Assembly: GCF_012927185.1 (NCBI RefSeq)
Contig: NZ_JABBGB010000001.1
Span: 1,860,001 to 1,924,000, forward strand
Length of the DNA stretch: 64,000 bases
From: Pseudoflavitalea sp. G-6-1-2
GTDB lineage: Bacteria > Bacteroidota > Bacteroidia > Chitinophagales > Chitinophagaceae
Reading direction: 5' to 3'
Every line of letters begins with the position of its first letter. Within the stretch, counting starts at the first letter, position 1. Made by a program: the position numbers and the translations under genes. Shown here piece by piece: positions 53,901 through 62,055 of this stretch. The notes below the pieces were generated by a model that saw nothing but the letters and a program-made list of their open reading frames with translations, did no database searches and was not told the origin of the DNA.

Positions 53901-56478
53901 CTGCACGGATGAGGTAGTGGTAGGAGATTGTGGTGGTGTTATCTGTCCTATTACAAAGATCGATGTGAAGGCAGATCAGGGCTGTCCCAGCAAAGCGCTC
54001 GGCAATGTTACTCTCTCTGCATTTCCTTTGGTGAACACAGATGAGTGGACCTATTCATGGACTGCCGTTCCCGCAGGCGGATTATCTTCCGCAACTGCAT
54101 CGTCTGTTACACTCACAGATAATGTGGAAAGGATGGTGACGCTTACTGTTACCAGCAAGATCAATCCATCCTATTCCTGCTCACAGACCATTCATGTGAA
54201 TGATCCTGCATGGAGCGAACCGGTATTCCATGCAAAAGATATCGCTATCTGTGCAGGCACCACTGTAGGTATCGGAGAAGCAATAGTGGCCGGATACGAA
54301 TACACCTGGACCAGCGTAGCTCCCGGAGACGTCAATGCTTCAAATCCGCAGGTAGCGCCAACTGTTACAACAGACTACAGAGTAGCGGTTAAAGAAACTG
54401 CTTCCGGATGCATCAAACTGGATACATCTACCGTTACCGTAAAAGCTGTAATCGCTGATCCTGGTGGCGATTGGGTTGTCTGTGCCAATTCTGTAGTAAG
54501 TCTGGGCTCACCAGCACTTGCAGGTTACACTTATTCATGGACACCGGCGGTAGCCAGCTATCAGGGAGGAACAGATCATACATCCGCAGAACCGAAAGTA
54601 TTGATAGCGACTTCACAGGATTTCACGCTTCGTGCTACAGATACTGAAACAGGCTGCTTCAAAGACAGTACCGTTCACATCATTGCGGACAACAGCGGCA
54701 CGCTTCCGGCAATGACCGATCAAACCATTTGTGTGGGTGGTTCTGTGAAGATCGGCAATGCCGCACATCCAGGTGTTACTTACAGCTGGGCTCCTGCAAC
54801 CGGGCTGAGCAGCACAACAGATGCGCAACCCATTGCAAATCCCACTTCGACTACTACCTATACTCTTATTGCAACCTACTATGATGCATTCGGCAATGTC
54901 AGCTGCAGTAAAACAGGCAGTGTAACGGTTACTGTGAACGGACCAACCATCACCATGCCGGATGATGTGGTTTGTCAGTCAGCAGCTCTGTACAACCTCA
55001 GCAAAGATGTAGTGGTGAACGGAGCTCCAACGCTTACCTATGCCTGGACTTCTTCCGCACTGCTTACAAATGCCAATACACTAGGCGCAACTGTAAGAGC
55101 AAACCCCACAGTTCCTACGAGCTATACACTCACTGTAAGAGATGGCAGCGGTTGCAGAGCTTCTGCAACCAGAACCATCAGTCCGTCTAAACCTGCGCCC
55201 ATTGCAGGAAGCAACGGCACAGTATGCGTAGGCAGTTCTGTAACGCTGGGAGATCCATCGAACAGCGGAACCCTTAACTGGACTTCAAGTGCAGTACTTG
55301 CCGGAACGCTTACCACAGCGTCTTCTCCGGCTCCTGTATTCACTCCGGCTGCCGGCGATGCAGGCAAGACCATCACGTTCACCGTGTCGTCTAATGATGG
55401 AACCTGCACCAGCACCTCTACAGTGAATATTACTGTGGCACAGTTCACACTGCCTGCCATTGCTCCGAAAACAGTCTGCAACAATGCCTCTGCAATCATA
55501 GGAGTGGCTCCTGCTGCGAATGTTACTTATTCATGGTATCCCACAACAGGTCTTTCTGATCCTGCAGCGGCTACCACTGTTGTGAACAATGTAACAAGCA
55601 ATGCCACTTATACACTCACGGCAATCGATCTGAAAGGATGCGTTGCCACCACTCAGGCTACTGTTGGAGTTAACCCAACACCTGCGCCAACTGTAAGTAT
55701 CGCTGATGTAGTGAGTGAGATCGGTAAACCTGCTCAGGCATTCAATCCGCAGATCAACCCTGCTGCCGGAACCTACTCCTATAGCTGGACGCCCGCCAAC
55801 AGAGTGAACGATCCTTATATATCCAATGCGGCTCCGCTGGCCAATGGCATCGGCACAACCGTATACACTCTTTCCGTAACGGACCTCAATGGCTGTACTT
55901 CAACTGCACAGGCAAAACATCGTGTAACTGCACTCAATAATACGCTGCCTGTTACACTTTCTTCCTTCACCGCCACTGCCCGCAATTGCGGTGTGAACGT
56001 GAACTGGAAAGTAGAATCCGCTTCCAACTTCTCCCATTTTGTGGTGGAAAGAAGCGTAAATGGAAGCGCCTTTGTTGCTGTGCAAAAATTGTGGTACGAG
56101 TTCAACCGCGCCAACTACATCTATCAGGATGCAGAGCCCGGCAATGGCAAATGGACCTACCGCCTGAAACTTGTAGACCTCGACGGAAAATTCACTTACA
56201 GCAATATGGCAATAGCGGAAGTGAAGTGCAATCAGGCTGCATTACTGAAAGTATATCCGAATCCTGTTCGCAGCGTCGTATACATCAGCAGCAGCAAACC
56301 TGTGAAGAGCGTTAGAGTGCTTTCACTTACGGGTAATCTGCTGGCCCGCCACGATTTCAATCAGAAATCTGCCGCAACGGTTCAGTTGTCTGTCAGCACC
56401 CTCATTCATGGCATATACATGGTACAGGTGATGGCTGAAGATGGTACCGTTCAGACTTCAAAACTTGTGAAAGAATAA
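50995..56478 (+). CDS. Giant adhesin-like surface protein with T9SS tail
   Basis: The 1827-aa protein has a signal peptide (FLLMLFFCSIISSSSYSQ), an N-terminal SBBP-like propeller (about 40-520, repeated GNDDSPFAIKVESGAVYLSY), then about eleven Ig/PKD-like modules. Each module has the form C.G..V.LG....G.TYSW.P..GL...........TTTYTLT. The last ~80 residues (LLKVYPNPVRSVVYISSSKP ... GIYMVQVMAEDGT) are a type IX secretion sorting domain. It would be exposed on or released from the cell surface. It is flanked by two two-component systems. The start is ATG 50995. Adhesion or matrix function is inferred. Confidence 0.92.
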   Translation: MTKHYPLWGKLLSRQVPFLLMLFFCSIISSSSYSQAFVKGGRILSGNQTETLTDLIVDNSGNSYLLLATNSNNLPVTISAPVGGSGTKGALYKISPSGNIIWSRYLPHQTTGSLNVGLNKVAIDNGILYLVGPSGVPNLPVTDGSTGQGGGNDVLFMTMDANNGSILQSKYLGGNGNDDSPFAIKVESGAVYLSYATTSTNIPVTSGPALTSGTDQIVQKLSLSGTVLTSVMARAGAAASSIVFENSVAAMAFSTANTANFITTDGSTGNGATDFGIVKIDASGNRVYGVLLGGAGDETQPTIKLVNGQVYLAGTTTSANFPVTDGTSFSNTYKHILTKFAANGAVLYSSIKAGVTSGTDYPCIEVGDGSVYLMASGFGTAPVVNATDGTSGGIYLIRSNAVNGQTIFATTIGSIPGISARTGSALLYHNGKIHLATPTTGVANNPVTDGSVRPGQAGSYINTYSKEGKLLFATYRSSGGSVGNFIPPKLAASGNYLFIAGNALQASATHIPMTVPSTVTGATTQDISWMSYEYCPPMPTTNNIAPVSQTICSGGFTQALTGNKVAYSSENMPLLIRLNATSQQTEITARYQWQVALSPSGPWTDIVGVGTQKDYTPPSAAESRYYRRLVLPPAGCSDVPVSTSAVAEVLVGADMAPDVTSSIYNTCVNAAVNVGVTVSGGTAPYTYAWDNGVTSTTENATVTPAGNSVYTVTVTDNKGCQQKGQVIVNAYAANAGPASINSCAGKAVRLGTEPPAGLTGVTYSWSPAAGLDNPNIAQPMASPASNTTYTLTMTVPVTGGGTCQTTDAIDVVVAAGPTTANFAGPDVALCKGESTTLGTPAEAGFNYVWSPGSYLSAVNTSTVTFNPGSSIPTANPITYTLTASANGCSFTDNVTVAVLDVNAGKDFCGPRTVGTKDALPNVVGETYLWEKISGPGTITGAVDQPTTTVSASPGATTTYRLTVTYLGKSCTDEVVVGDCGGVICPITKIDVKADQGCPSKALGNVTLSAFPLVNTDEWTYSWTAVPAGGLSSATASSVTLTDNVERMVTLTVTSKINPSYSCSQTIHVNDPAWSEPVFHAKDIAICAGTTVGIGEAIVAGYEYTWTSVAPGDVNASNPQVAPTVTTDYRVAVKETASGCIKLDTSTVTVKAVIADPGGDWVVCANSVVSLGSPALAGYTYSWTPAVASYQGGTDHTSAEPKVLIATSQDFTLRATDTETGCFKDSTVHIIADNSGTLPAMTDQTICVGGSVKIGNAAHPGVTYSWAPATGLSSTTDAQPIANPTSTTTYTLIATYYDAFGNVSCSKTGSVTVTVNGPTITMPDDVVCQSAALYNLSKDVVVNGAPTLTYAWTSSALLTNANTLGATVRANPTVPTSYTLTVRDGSGCRASATRTISPSKPAPIAGSNGTVCVGSSVTLGDPSNSGTLNWTSSAVLAGTLTTASSPAPVFTPAAGDAGKTITFTVSSNDGTCTSTSTVNITVAQFTLPAIAPKTVCNNASAIIGVAPAANVTYSWYPTTGLSDPAAATTVVNNVTSNATYTLTAIDLKGCVATTQATVGVNPTPAPTVSIADVVSEIGKPAQAFNPQINPAAGTYSYSWTPANRVNDPYISNAAPLANGIGTTVYTLSVTDLNGCTSTAQAKHRVTALNNTLPVTLSSFTATARNCGVNVNWKVESASNFSHFVVERSVNGSAFVAVQKLWYEFNRANYIYQDAEPGNGKWTYRLKLVDLDGKFTYSNMAIAEVKCNQAALLKVYPNPVRSVVYISSSKPVKSVRVLSLTGNLLARHDFNQKSAATVQLSVSTLIHGIYMVQVMAEDGTVQTSKLVKE

Positions 56479-56497
56479 TAGCAAACCTCCAGCAATT

Positions 56498-56529
56498 AAA
56501 AGCCCGCAGCGATTGTCTGCGGGCTTTTT
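56498..56529. terminator. Bidirectional terminator
   Basis: AAAAGCCCGCAG and CTGCGGGCTTTTT pair perfectly around a seven-base loop. It serves both the surface protein gene and the LytTR regulator gene. Confidence 0.9.
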
Positions 56530-56546
56530 GCTGAATGTATTTTCTG

Positions 56547-57248
56547 TTAGATTATTCCGATCTGTTCAAGAAAGGGCGCCTTGTAAACACTGCTCAGCGA
56601 AATCTCATGATCGGCTACATACACGGTGCTGTTGTTGTATCCGGTTACATGCCTGATATTGATGATATAAGATTTGTTTACGCGGAAGAATACTTTTCCC
56701 GGCAGTACCTGATGAATATCTTTCAAAATCATATTGGTAAGTATCCGCTTGTCTTTCAAATGCAGTACCACATAGTCTTTCAGGCCTTCGATAAAATACA
56801 GGTCTTCAAAATTCACGCGGGTATGCCTGCCGTTGGCCCTGATAAAAATATGATCTTTCTCCACTGTAGATTGTGTGCCGCTGATTTTCGTCTGCAGCAT
56901 AGTGTGATACAGGATGGCTTTCTCTACAGCTTTGCCGAATCGTTCGGGGCGTACAGGTTTGATAAGGTAATCGATTGCTCCCACATCATAGCTCTCCAGT
57001 GCATACTGCTGATAAGCGGTAGTGAATATGATCAGCTTATCGGACAGTTTTTTTGAAAACTCGATGCCGTTAGGCCCCGGCATTTCAATATCGAGAAAAA
57101 CCAGTTCCACCTGATTGGTGCTCAGAAAACCTTCAGCGGCTTCCACATTGTTGAAGCTGCCAACAAGCTGTAATCCGGAGTGGGACTGAATCAACTGGCG
57201 CATGCCTTCCCGCGCGAGGGGCTCATCGTCGATAATTATGCAATTCAT
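56547..57248 (-). CDS. LytTR-type response regulator
   Basis: The 233-aa protein has a receiver domain (NCIIIDDEPLAREGMRQLIQ; Asp in LVFLDIEMPGPNG; Lys in YLIKPVRPERF) and a C-terminal LytTR DNA-binding domain (DHIFIRANGRHTRVNFEDLY, LPGKVFFRVNKSYIINIRHV). Its start overlaps the kinase stop as ATGA, so the two are translationally coupled. It is the natural output of the kinase at 57245-58285. Confidence 0.94.
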   Translation of the reverse strand: MNCIIIDDEPLAREGMRQLIQSHSGLQLVGSFNNVEAAEGFLSTNQVELVFLDIEMPGPNGIEFSKKLSDKLIIFTTAYQQYALESYDVGAIDYLIKPVRPERFGKAVEKAILYHTMLQTKISGTQSTVEKDHIFIRANGRHTRVNFEDLYFIEGLKDYVVLHLKDKRILTNMILKDIHQVLPGKVFFRVNKSYIINIRHVTGYNNSTVYVADHEISLSSVYKAPFLEQIGII

Positions 57249-58285
57249 TTTTGCAATATGAGGGTTATGGAAAAACTGTTGGATAATTCCTGAATATTGA
57301 GATGGTGTTTGCCGGGATAAAGCAGTTCTAGCCTTCGGCGGACATTGGATAATCCGAGCCCTCCCGGTCCGTTCAGATTGGGTATTGGCTTCCGCGGTTT
57401 TGAATTGAAACAGGTAAACACCAGCTGCTTGTCGACCATGCCAAATTCGATATTTACAAACGAAGATTGTTCCGGATCTGCACTGTATTTCACAGCATTC
57501 TCTACAAAAGTGATGAACAGCAATGGCGGAACCATTTCGTGCTGAATGCCACCTGTTTGCCTGAGCGTGAAATTGAAATTGTCTTTCCTCACTTTGGCCA
57601 GGTCGAGCAGATCGTGCAGAAACCTGATCTCGTTCACAAGCGGAACGCGCTCAGATGTGCTGCTGTACAACTGATATCGCAATAAATCGCTAAGCGTATA
57701 TAAAACTTCCGATGCTTTCTCCGGATTGGTGCGCGTGAGCACATTAACATTATTGAGCATATTGAGCAGAAAGTGAGGATTCACCTGACTTTTCAGCTGA
57801 TCCAGTTCTGCATTGAGCTGTTCGTTTTCGAGCCTTGCCAGCCGGTAATTGTCTTTCACCCATCGCTGAAAAAGTTTGATCGCACTGGTTGCTGCAATCA
57901 ATATGCTGAGGCTGATCACAAAAGAAGCGATCGATCCGAGGGTTTCTTCTTTCGGCGCTGCCGGATTAATCTGATACTTTCTCAGCACAAATGCCACCGC
58001 ACTGAACAGCACTGCAAACATCGAAACTGAAACGATCACCGCAATCGTATACTGCACATATTTCCCTCTGAACAAAAATTTCGGAACCAGCAGATACATA
58101 TTCAGGTAGGGAAGTGCGAGAACCATCAGCAAAGTACCGGTGAGCAGAATCCAGTGCATTTTCGCAGGGTATTCCGATGCGTCTCCTGTGAAAACGATGA
58201 TGGCCAGTAACGAGATCACCAGTCCATGTCTCAGCCATCGTTTATCCGGAGCCAGCAGTAGTCTTGCAAACGGATCGTTGTACAT
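57245..58285 (-). CDS. LytS-type sensor histidine kinase
   Basis: The 346-aa membrane protein has four helices in the first 150 residues (ILLTGTLLMVLALPYLNMYL, TIAVIVSVSMFAVLFSAVAF, VISLSILIAATSA), a coiled coil and a His_kinase domain with the phosphoacceptor box QVNPHFLLNMLNNVN. The HATPase part shows TFVENAVKYS and GPGGLGLSNVRRRLELLY. It is the first gene of a two-gene operon with the LytTR regulator. The -7 box TATTTTTG lies four bases before the ATG. No extracellular ligand domain is present. Confidence 0.94.
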   Translation of the reverse strand: MYNDPFARLLLAPDKRWLRHGLVISLLAIIVFTGDASEYPAKMHWILLTGTLLMVLALPYLNMYLLVPKFLFRGKYVQYTIAVIVSVSMFAVLFSAVAFVLRKYQINPAAPKEETLGSIASFVISLSILIAATSAIKLFQRWVKDNYRLARLENEQLNAELDQLKSQVNPHFLLNMLNNVNVLTRTNPEKASEVLYTLSDLLRYQLYSSTSERVPLVNEIRFLHDLLDLAKVRKDNFNFTLRQTGGIQHEMVPPLLFITFVENAVKYSADPEQSSFVNIEFGMVDKQLVFTCFNSKPRKPIPNLNGPGGLGLSNVRRRLELLYPGKHHLNIQELSNSFSITLILQK

Positions 58286-58289
58286 CGTT

Positions 58290-58297
58290 CAAAAATA
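58290..58297 (-). promoter_or_regulatory. -7 box of the LytS/LytTR operon, leaderless arrangement
   Basis: On the minus strand TATTTTTG plus four bases directly precede the kinase ATG, the same geometry as at glyA. Confidence 0.45.
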
Positions 58298-58384
58298 ACA
58301 TAATGGCATTGGGTCTGATTTACAGCTGCCAACCTTTCATCTAGTTTTAACAATCGCTTGTCGAGTTTAAGATTCCATTTTTTT

Positions 58385-60151
58385 ATGAAGAATAGCTTTG
58401 GGACTGAATTCCATGCAAACATGAAAAGAATGGCGCTTCTTCTTTCGGGGCTTATCATTTCCTTGCAGGCGGCCGCCTGGCAATACGGTGAGCATTTGCT
58501 GATCGGTGATATTGCTTTCGCTCGTTTTATGTTCAGCCTCAACAGCAATAAAGCTGCTTCCGGTTTCCTGTCGGTGATGAATTGCATGAGCGACAGCAGC
58601 CGTCAGCGATTCTTCTTTCCTGCATGGAGCAGCGGACATCCTGTTTCTTATGGAGTGCTGAATGCACTCAGCGGCGATCATGTAGCAGATCCATTTCTAA
58701 TGGATGAACAGCTGAGATCGCCCACTTCTGTATTGCAACGGATCATGCATCTGCACCAAACCTATATTCAGATGGGGTTTACAGCTGCGCCTGATAATAA
58801 ACTGGTGAAAACTGATTTCAATTACCTGTTGCTGGCGGCATCCAATCTCCCGCATTTTTACGAGTACAACAGAAATTTCAGACAGCAGTTGCAAAAGTTC
58901 GATACCGGGCTTGTACGCCTGTGCCAGTCGCCTGCAGGCATGATGAAAGCAATAGGCAAACTGAACAAATCGAATGCACTTAATATGTATGCAACCATGC
59001 ATCTTGCAGCAATGGAGCTGGCTGCAACTGCCGGAGCAATGATCAATCAAAATAAAGAGGAGGCCGCACTTTTGCTGCAATATGCGTTTCTGCTCAATGG
59101 CTTTGCTGATCATTTTCTCGAAGATGCTTTTTCTTCAGGCCATCTTGTGGTGAACAGAAATTTGTTTGCATCCGTTACAAACAACAAACCTCTCCACGAT
59201 TTCTACAGTGCCATAGGTACTACCGTGGTGAACAGAAAAGGACAAATATGGAAAGCCTTTGGTGATGGCAATTTCAATAACAGGCACCATGCATGGCAGG
59301 CCGCGGATGATATTCGTGATATTAGCTATGCGCCGTTTACAACAGAAGCCGAAAGGGTGATCGAATCAGTACGTCTCAGCATCGAAGATCTGTATCTCGC
59401 CTTCACAGGCAATGAGGAAGCTGTTGCTCTTTTGCATTGGCCGGCGTCTTCATCCGGTTATCCTGATCATCTGATAAAACATCTCCGGAGTTTTTCTCTG
59501 GTGCCGATACCTTATAATACAAAACCGGAAACCGTTATGCCTGATCAGATCTCCATCACGGCAGACATGCGGAAAGCCAGTTCCCTGCTGCCTCAGCGGA
59601 ATTTTATCCGTAGCCGTATCGCCAATTCATTTGTATTCTGCATCAACAGCGAAGCTTTTAACGGAAGTTATTACAGAGGAGGTGAAGTTCGGTTGAATTT
59701 CGGCAGCCTGCTCAATAAGTATCGTCTCAACAAAAAGGGAGAGAAGAGCGGAACACTCGATTACTGGAACGGCTATACTTTTTCGTTCAGTTACGGCAAC
59801 TATGGCATAACCGAAAATAAGATAAGAGTGAGAAAGGAGGTGAGTTATCAGTTCCGGGCAGGCATCCGCAGCAATGTTGATTTCTGGATCAGCAACAAAA
59901 GATTCATTGCACTCTACAGCTATACCGAAGCAGGCATACAGTTCGTGAATGGTAAAGGCTCTTTCGTATTTGTTCCCGGCATTGGTTTCCAACCCGGAGC
60001 GCTGTTGAACTGGAATTATTATAATATGTCGCCATGGTGGAGGATTCCGGCACAGTACTTCCTTCCGCTGAAAATCCGCTATGGGATGGTGATCTCGCCC
60101 GCAGGAGAGCCGAAGTTTTTCAGCGGAATTGATATTGATTTCGTTTTTTGA
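58385..60151 (+). CDS. Exported zinc phospholipase C / P1 nuclease-like protein
   Basis: The signal peptide MKRMALLLSGLIISLQAAA is followed at once by Trp (AAA|WQYGEHLLIGDIA). An N-terminal Trp after cleavage is the zinc ligand Trp1 of phospholipase C and S1/P1 nucleases, and His6 (WQYGEH) fits the next ligand. The motif FADHFLEDAFSSGHLV (near 230) matches the HxxxD...H zinc site of PLC. The remaining ~300 residues include a beta-rich C-terminal part that resembles an outer-membrane barrel (YTFSFSYGNYGITENKIRVR), unusual for the family. ATG 58385 is used; ATG 58421 is the alternative and gives the cleaner signal peptide. It precedes the sigma/FecR/SusC cluster. Confidence 0.8.
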   Translation: MKNSFGTEFHANMKRMALLLSGLIISLQAAAWQYGEHLLIGDIAFARFMFSLNSNKAASGFLSVMNCMSDSSRQRFFFPAWSSGHPVSYGVLNALSGDHVADPFLMDEQLRSPTSVLQRIMHLHQTYIQMGFTAAPDNKLVKTDFNYLLLAASNLPHFYEYNRNFRQQLQKFDTGLVRLCQSPAGMMKAIGKLNKSNALNMYATMHLAAMELAATAGAMINQNKEEAALLLQYAFLLNGFADHFLEDAFSSGHLVVNRNLFASVTNNKPLHDFYSAIGTTVVNRKGQIWKAFGDGNFNNRHHAWQAADDIRDISYAPFTTEAERVIESVRLSIEDLYLAFTGNEEAVALLHWPASSSGYPDHLIKHLRSFSLVPIPYNTKPETVMPDQISITADMRKASSLLPQRNFIRSRIANSFVFCINSEAFNGSYYRGGEVRLNFGSLLNKYRLNKKGEKSGTLDYWNGYTFSFSYGNYGITENKIRVRKEVSYQFRAGIRSNVDFWISNKRFIALYSYTEAGIQFVNGKGSFVFVPGIGFQPGALLNWNYYNMSPWWRIPAQYFLPLKIRYGMVISPAGEPKFFSGIDIDFVF

Positions 60152-60197
60152 ACTGCTTCTTCATAATTACATAATCTGTGAGCATTGGAGCAGCCAT

Positions 60198-60205
60198 TAA
60201 TTTTG
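60198..60205 (+). promoter_or_regulatory. -7 box of the ECF sigma/FecR genes
   Basis: TAATTTTG fits TAnnTTTG and lies 38 bp before the ATG at 60244. Confidence 0.45.
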
Positions 60206-60243
60206 CTCCCGATTCTGTTACCCGGATCGCAAAACAAAATAGG

Positions 60244-60834
60244 ATGCGTGCAGTAACGCAACAACAGGTTAAGGATACTGAACTGGAGCAGTTCGATCGA
60301 TTGTATCATCAATATCATCAGGCAGTTTATGCTAATGTGATCAAGATGGTAGCTGATGCTGCAATGGCCGAAGATATTCTGCAGGATGTGTTTCTCGCTC
60401 TCTGGGAAAACCGCCACCAGCTCGATGTTCAGAATGCAGGCGGATGGCTCTTCGTAGTGAGCTACAACAAATCCATGACCTGCCTCAAAAAGAAACTGAA
60501 AGAATCTTCTCTCTTCATCCCCGATATTTTGTTCTCTCAGGAGATCGCCTCCGAGAACTCAGAAGACGAACAACTCTTTCTGCTTCGGTTGTCTGTAGTG
60601 GAAGAAGCCATCGATCATCTCCCCGCAAGAAAAAAAGAAGTGTTCAGGCTTTGCCGCTTTCAGGGAAAGTCACACGACGAAGTGGCCGATCTGATGGGCA
60701 TTTCCGTATTCTCCGTAAAAGATTATCTCAAGCAATCCACTCAGTTCATCAGAAAATATATCAGCAGCCGTCACGCCAATCTGGAGCTTCCCGGAACCTA
60801 CTTCCTGCTCCTTTATTTCAGTCAGCAACTCTGA
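60244..60834 (+). CDS. ECF RNA polymerase sigma factor, SusC-system type
   Basis: The 196-aa protein shows sigma region 2 (FDRLYHQYHQAVYANVIKMV, AEDILQDVFLALWENRHQLD) and region 4 (HLPARKKEVFRLCRFQGKSH, DEVADLMGISVFSVKDYLKQ). It belongs to the Bacteroidota FecI-like group paired with FecR anti-sigma factors. ATG 60244 is used; an upstream GTG would put the -7 box inside the gene. The FecR gene follows 80 bp later and the SusC gene after it, the usual trans-envelope signalling order. It should activate the SusC/SusD operon when released. Confidence 0.93.
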   Translation: MRAVTQQQVKDTELEQFDRLYHQYHQAVYANVIKMVADAAMAEDILQDVFLALWENRHQLDVQNAGGWLFVVSYNKSMTCLKKKLKESSLFIPDILFSQEIASENSEDEQLFLLRLSVVEEAIDHLPARKKEVFRLCRFQGKSHDEVADLMGISVFSVKDYLKQSTQFIRKYISSRHANLELPGTYFLLLYFSQQL

Positions 60835-60914
60835 TAACATTTTGGTAATACTGAAAAGCATCCCCTTTTTTCAGGTACGGAGTATTTATAGTGAACCGCA
60901 CGGTTTTGTACAAC

Positions 60915-62003
60915 ATGACTGAACAGTATAAATCATACATACAGAAAGTCTGGAGAGAAGCACTCAGCACCGAAGAAAAGCAATGGCTGCTTCGCCAGCT
61001 CGATGCCAATGCTGCTAACTGGAAGGCCAGTTTGCAGCAGGAGTATCAACAGCAGTTGTACAAAAATGAAGAAGTATTGTCTGCAGAGAGATCATCGGCC
61101 ATTCTTCAGAAGTTGCACGAAAGGATACATCTGATGGATGAAGCCGCCACTTTCACTGAACGGAATGCCATGCCAAAAATATTGCGCATGCGCAAATGGA
61201 AATGGGCTGCCGGCATCGCTGCTGCCATCCTCGGTGTATGCTGGCTGGTTTGGCAACCAGGGAAAGTAGCTTCAGTTCAGACCGCTGAAAACACTTTCCC
61301 CGTCTATGTTTCACCAGATCTGAGGGTGCTGCGGAATAAAAGTACGGAGATCAAAACATTCACATTGGAAGATGGGTCTGTTGTGAAATTATCTCCGGCT
61401 TCGACACTTGTGTGGGACGATCATTTCCCCGGCAACAAAAGAAACCTGCGTTTATCGGGACTTGCAATATTCGACGTAGCGAAAAACAGCCGCAAACCAT
61501 TCTCCGTAACAACAGGTGAAATAACCACCACTGCATTGGGTACAAAATTCATGGTGAACAGTTCCGGGAAAGGAAAACTCTCTGTGCATCTCTTTGAAGG
61601 CAAAGTGGTGTTGCAGGCTGCAAACGGCAGCCGCATGCGCGATGTTTATCTGAGTCCGGGTCAGCTATGTATGATCGATCAGTTATCGATGCAACCGAAG
61701 ATCAGCGCCATCGTAGCCGACTCTGTAACTCAGTCCGGGCCTGCAATAAACGAAAACAATAAAGTAAGAAAACTCGCTCCGCTGGAGTTTGTACAAACTC
61801 CTTTGGAGGATGTATTCCATCAGCTGGGTCAACGATACAAGGTTCATTTCAAATACAACAAAGAAGAGATCGGCAACGATCAGGTAACCGGCAGCTTCCT
61901 GGCCTCGGATCCGTTGGAAGTAACGCTGAAATTACTCACTACGATCAATAGCTTATCCTTCAGCCAATATCAGGATACCATTCTCGTCAGCAAACTAAAA
62001 TAA
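60915..62003 (+). CDS. FecR-family anti-sigma factor
   Basis: The 362-aa protein has a cytoplasmic N-terminal part (MTEQYKSYIQKVWREALSTE), one membrane helix (WAAGIAAAILGVCWLVW, near 110), a periplasmic FecR domain (TFTLEDGSVVKLSPASTLVW; FSVTTGEITTTALGTKFMVN) and a C-terminal DUF4974 domain (FVQTPLEDVFHQLGQRYKVH). It should hold the preceding sigma factor and release it on a signal from the TonB receptor that follows. ATG 60915 is chosen over a GTG eight codons earlier. The DUF4974 domain is STN-like, whereas the receptor here lacks an STN domain. Confidence 0.93.
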   Translation: MTEQYKSYIQKVWREALSTEEKQWLLRQLDANAANWKASLQQEYQQQLYKNEEVLSAERSSAILQKLHERIHLMDEAATFTERNAMPKILRMRKWKWAAGIAAAILGVCWLVWQPGKVASVQTAENTFPVYVSPDLRVLRNKSTEIKTFTLEDGSVVKLSPASTLVWDDHFPGNKRNLRLSGLAIFDVAKNSRKPFSVTTGEITTTALGTKFMVNSSGKGKLSVHLFEGKVVLQAANGSRMRDVYLSPGQLCMIDQLSMQPKISAIVADSVTQSGPAINENNKVRKLAPLEFVQTPLEDVFHQLGQRYKVHFKYNKEEIGNDQVTGSFLASDPLEVTLKLLTTINSLSFSQYQDTILVSKLK

Positions 62004-62055
62004 CCAACTATTCCAGATCCTTATCGCAAACGTCCGCAGGGGCGCAGGGATCTAC

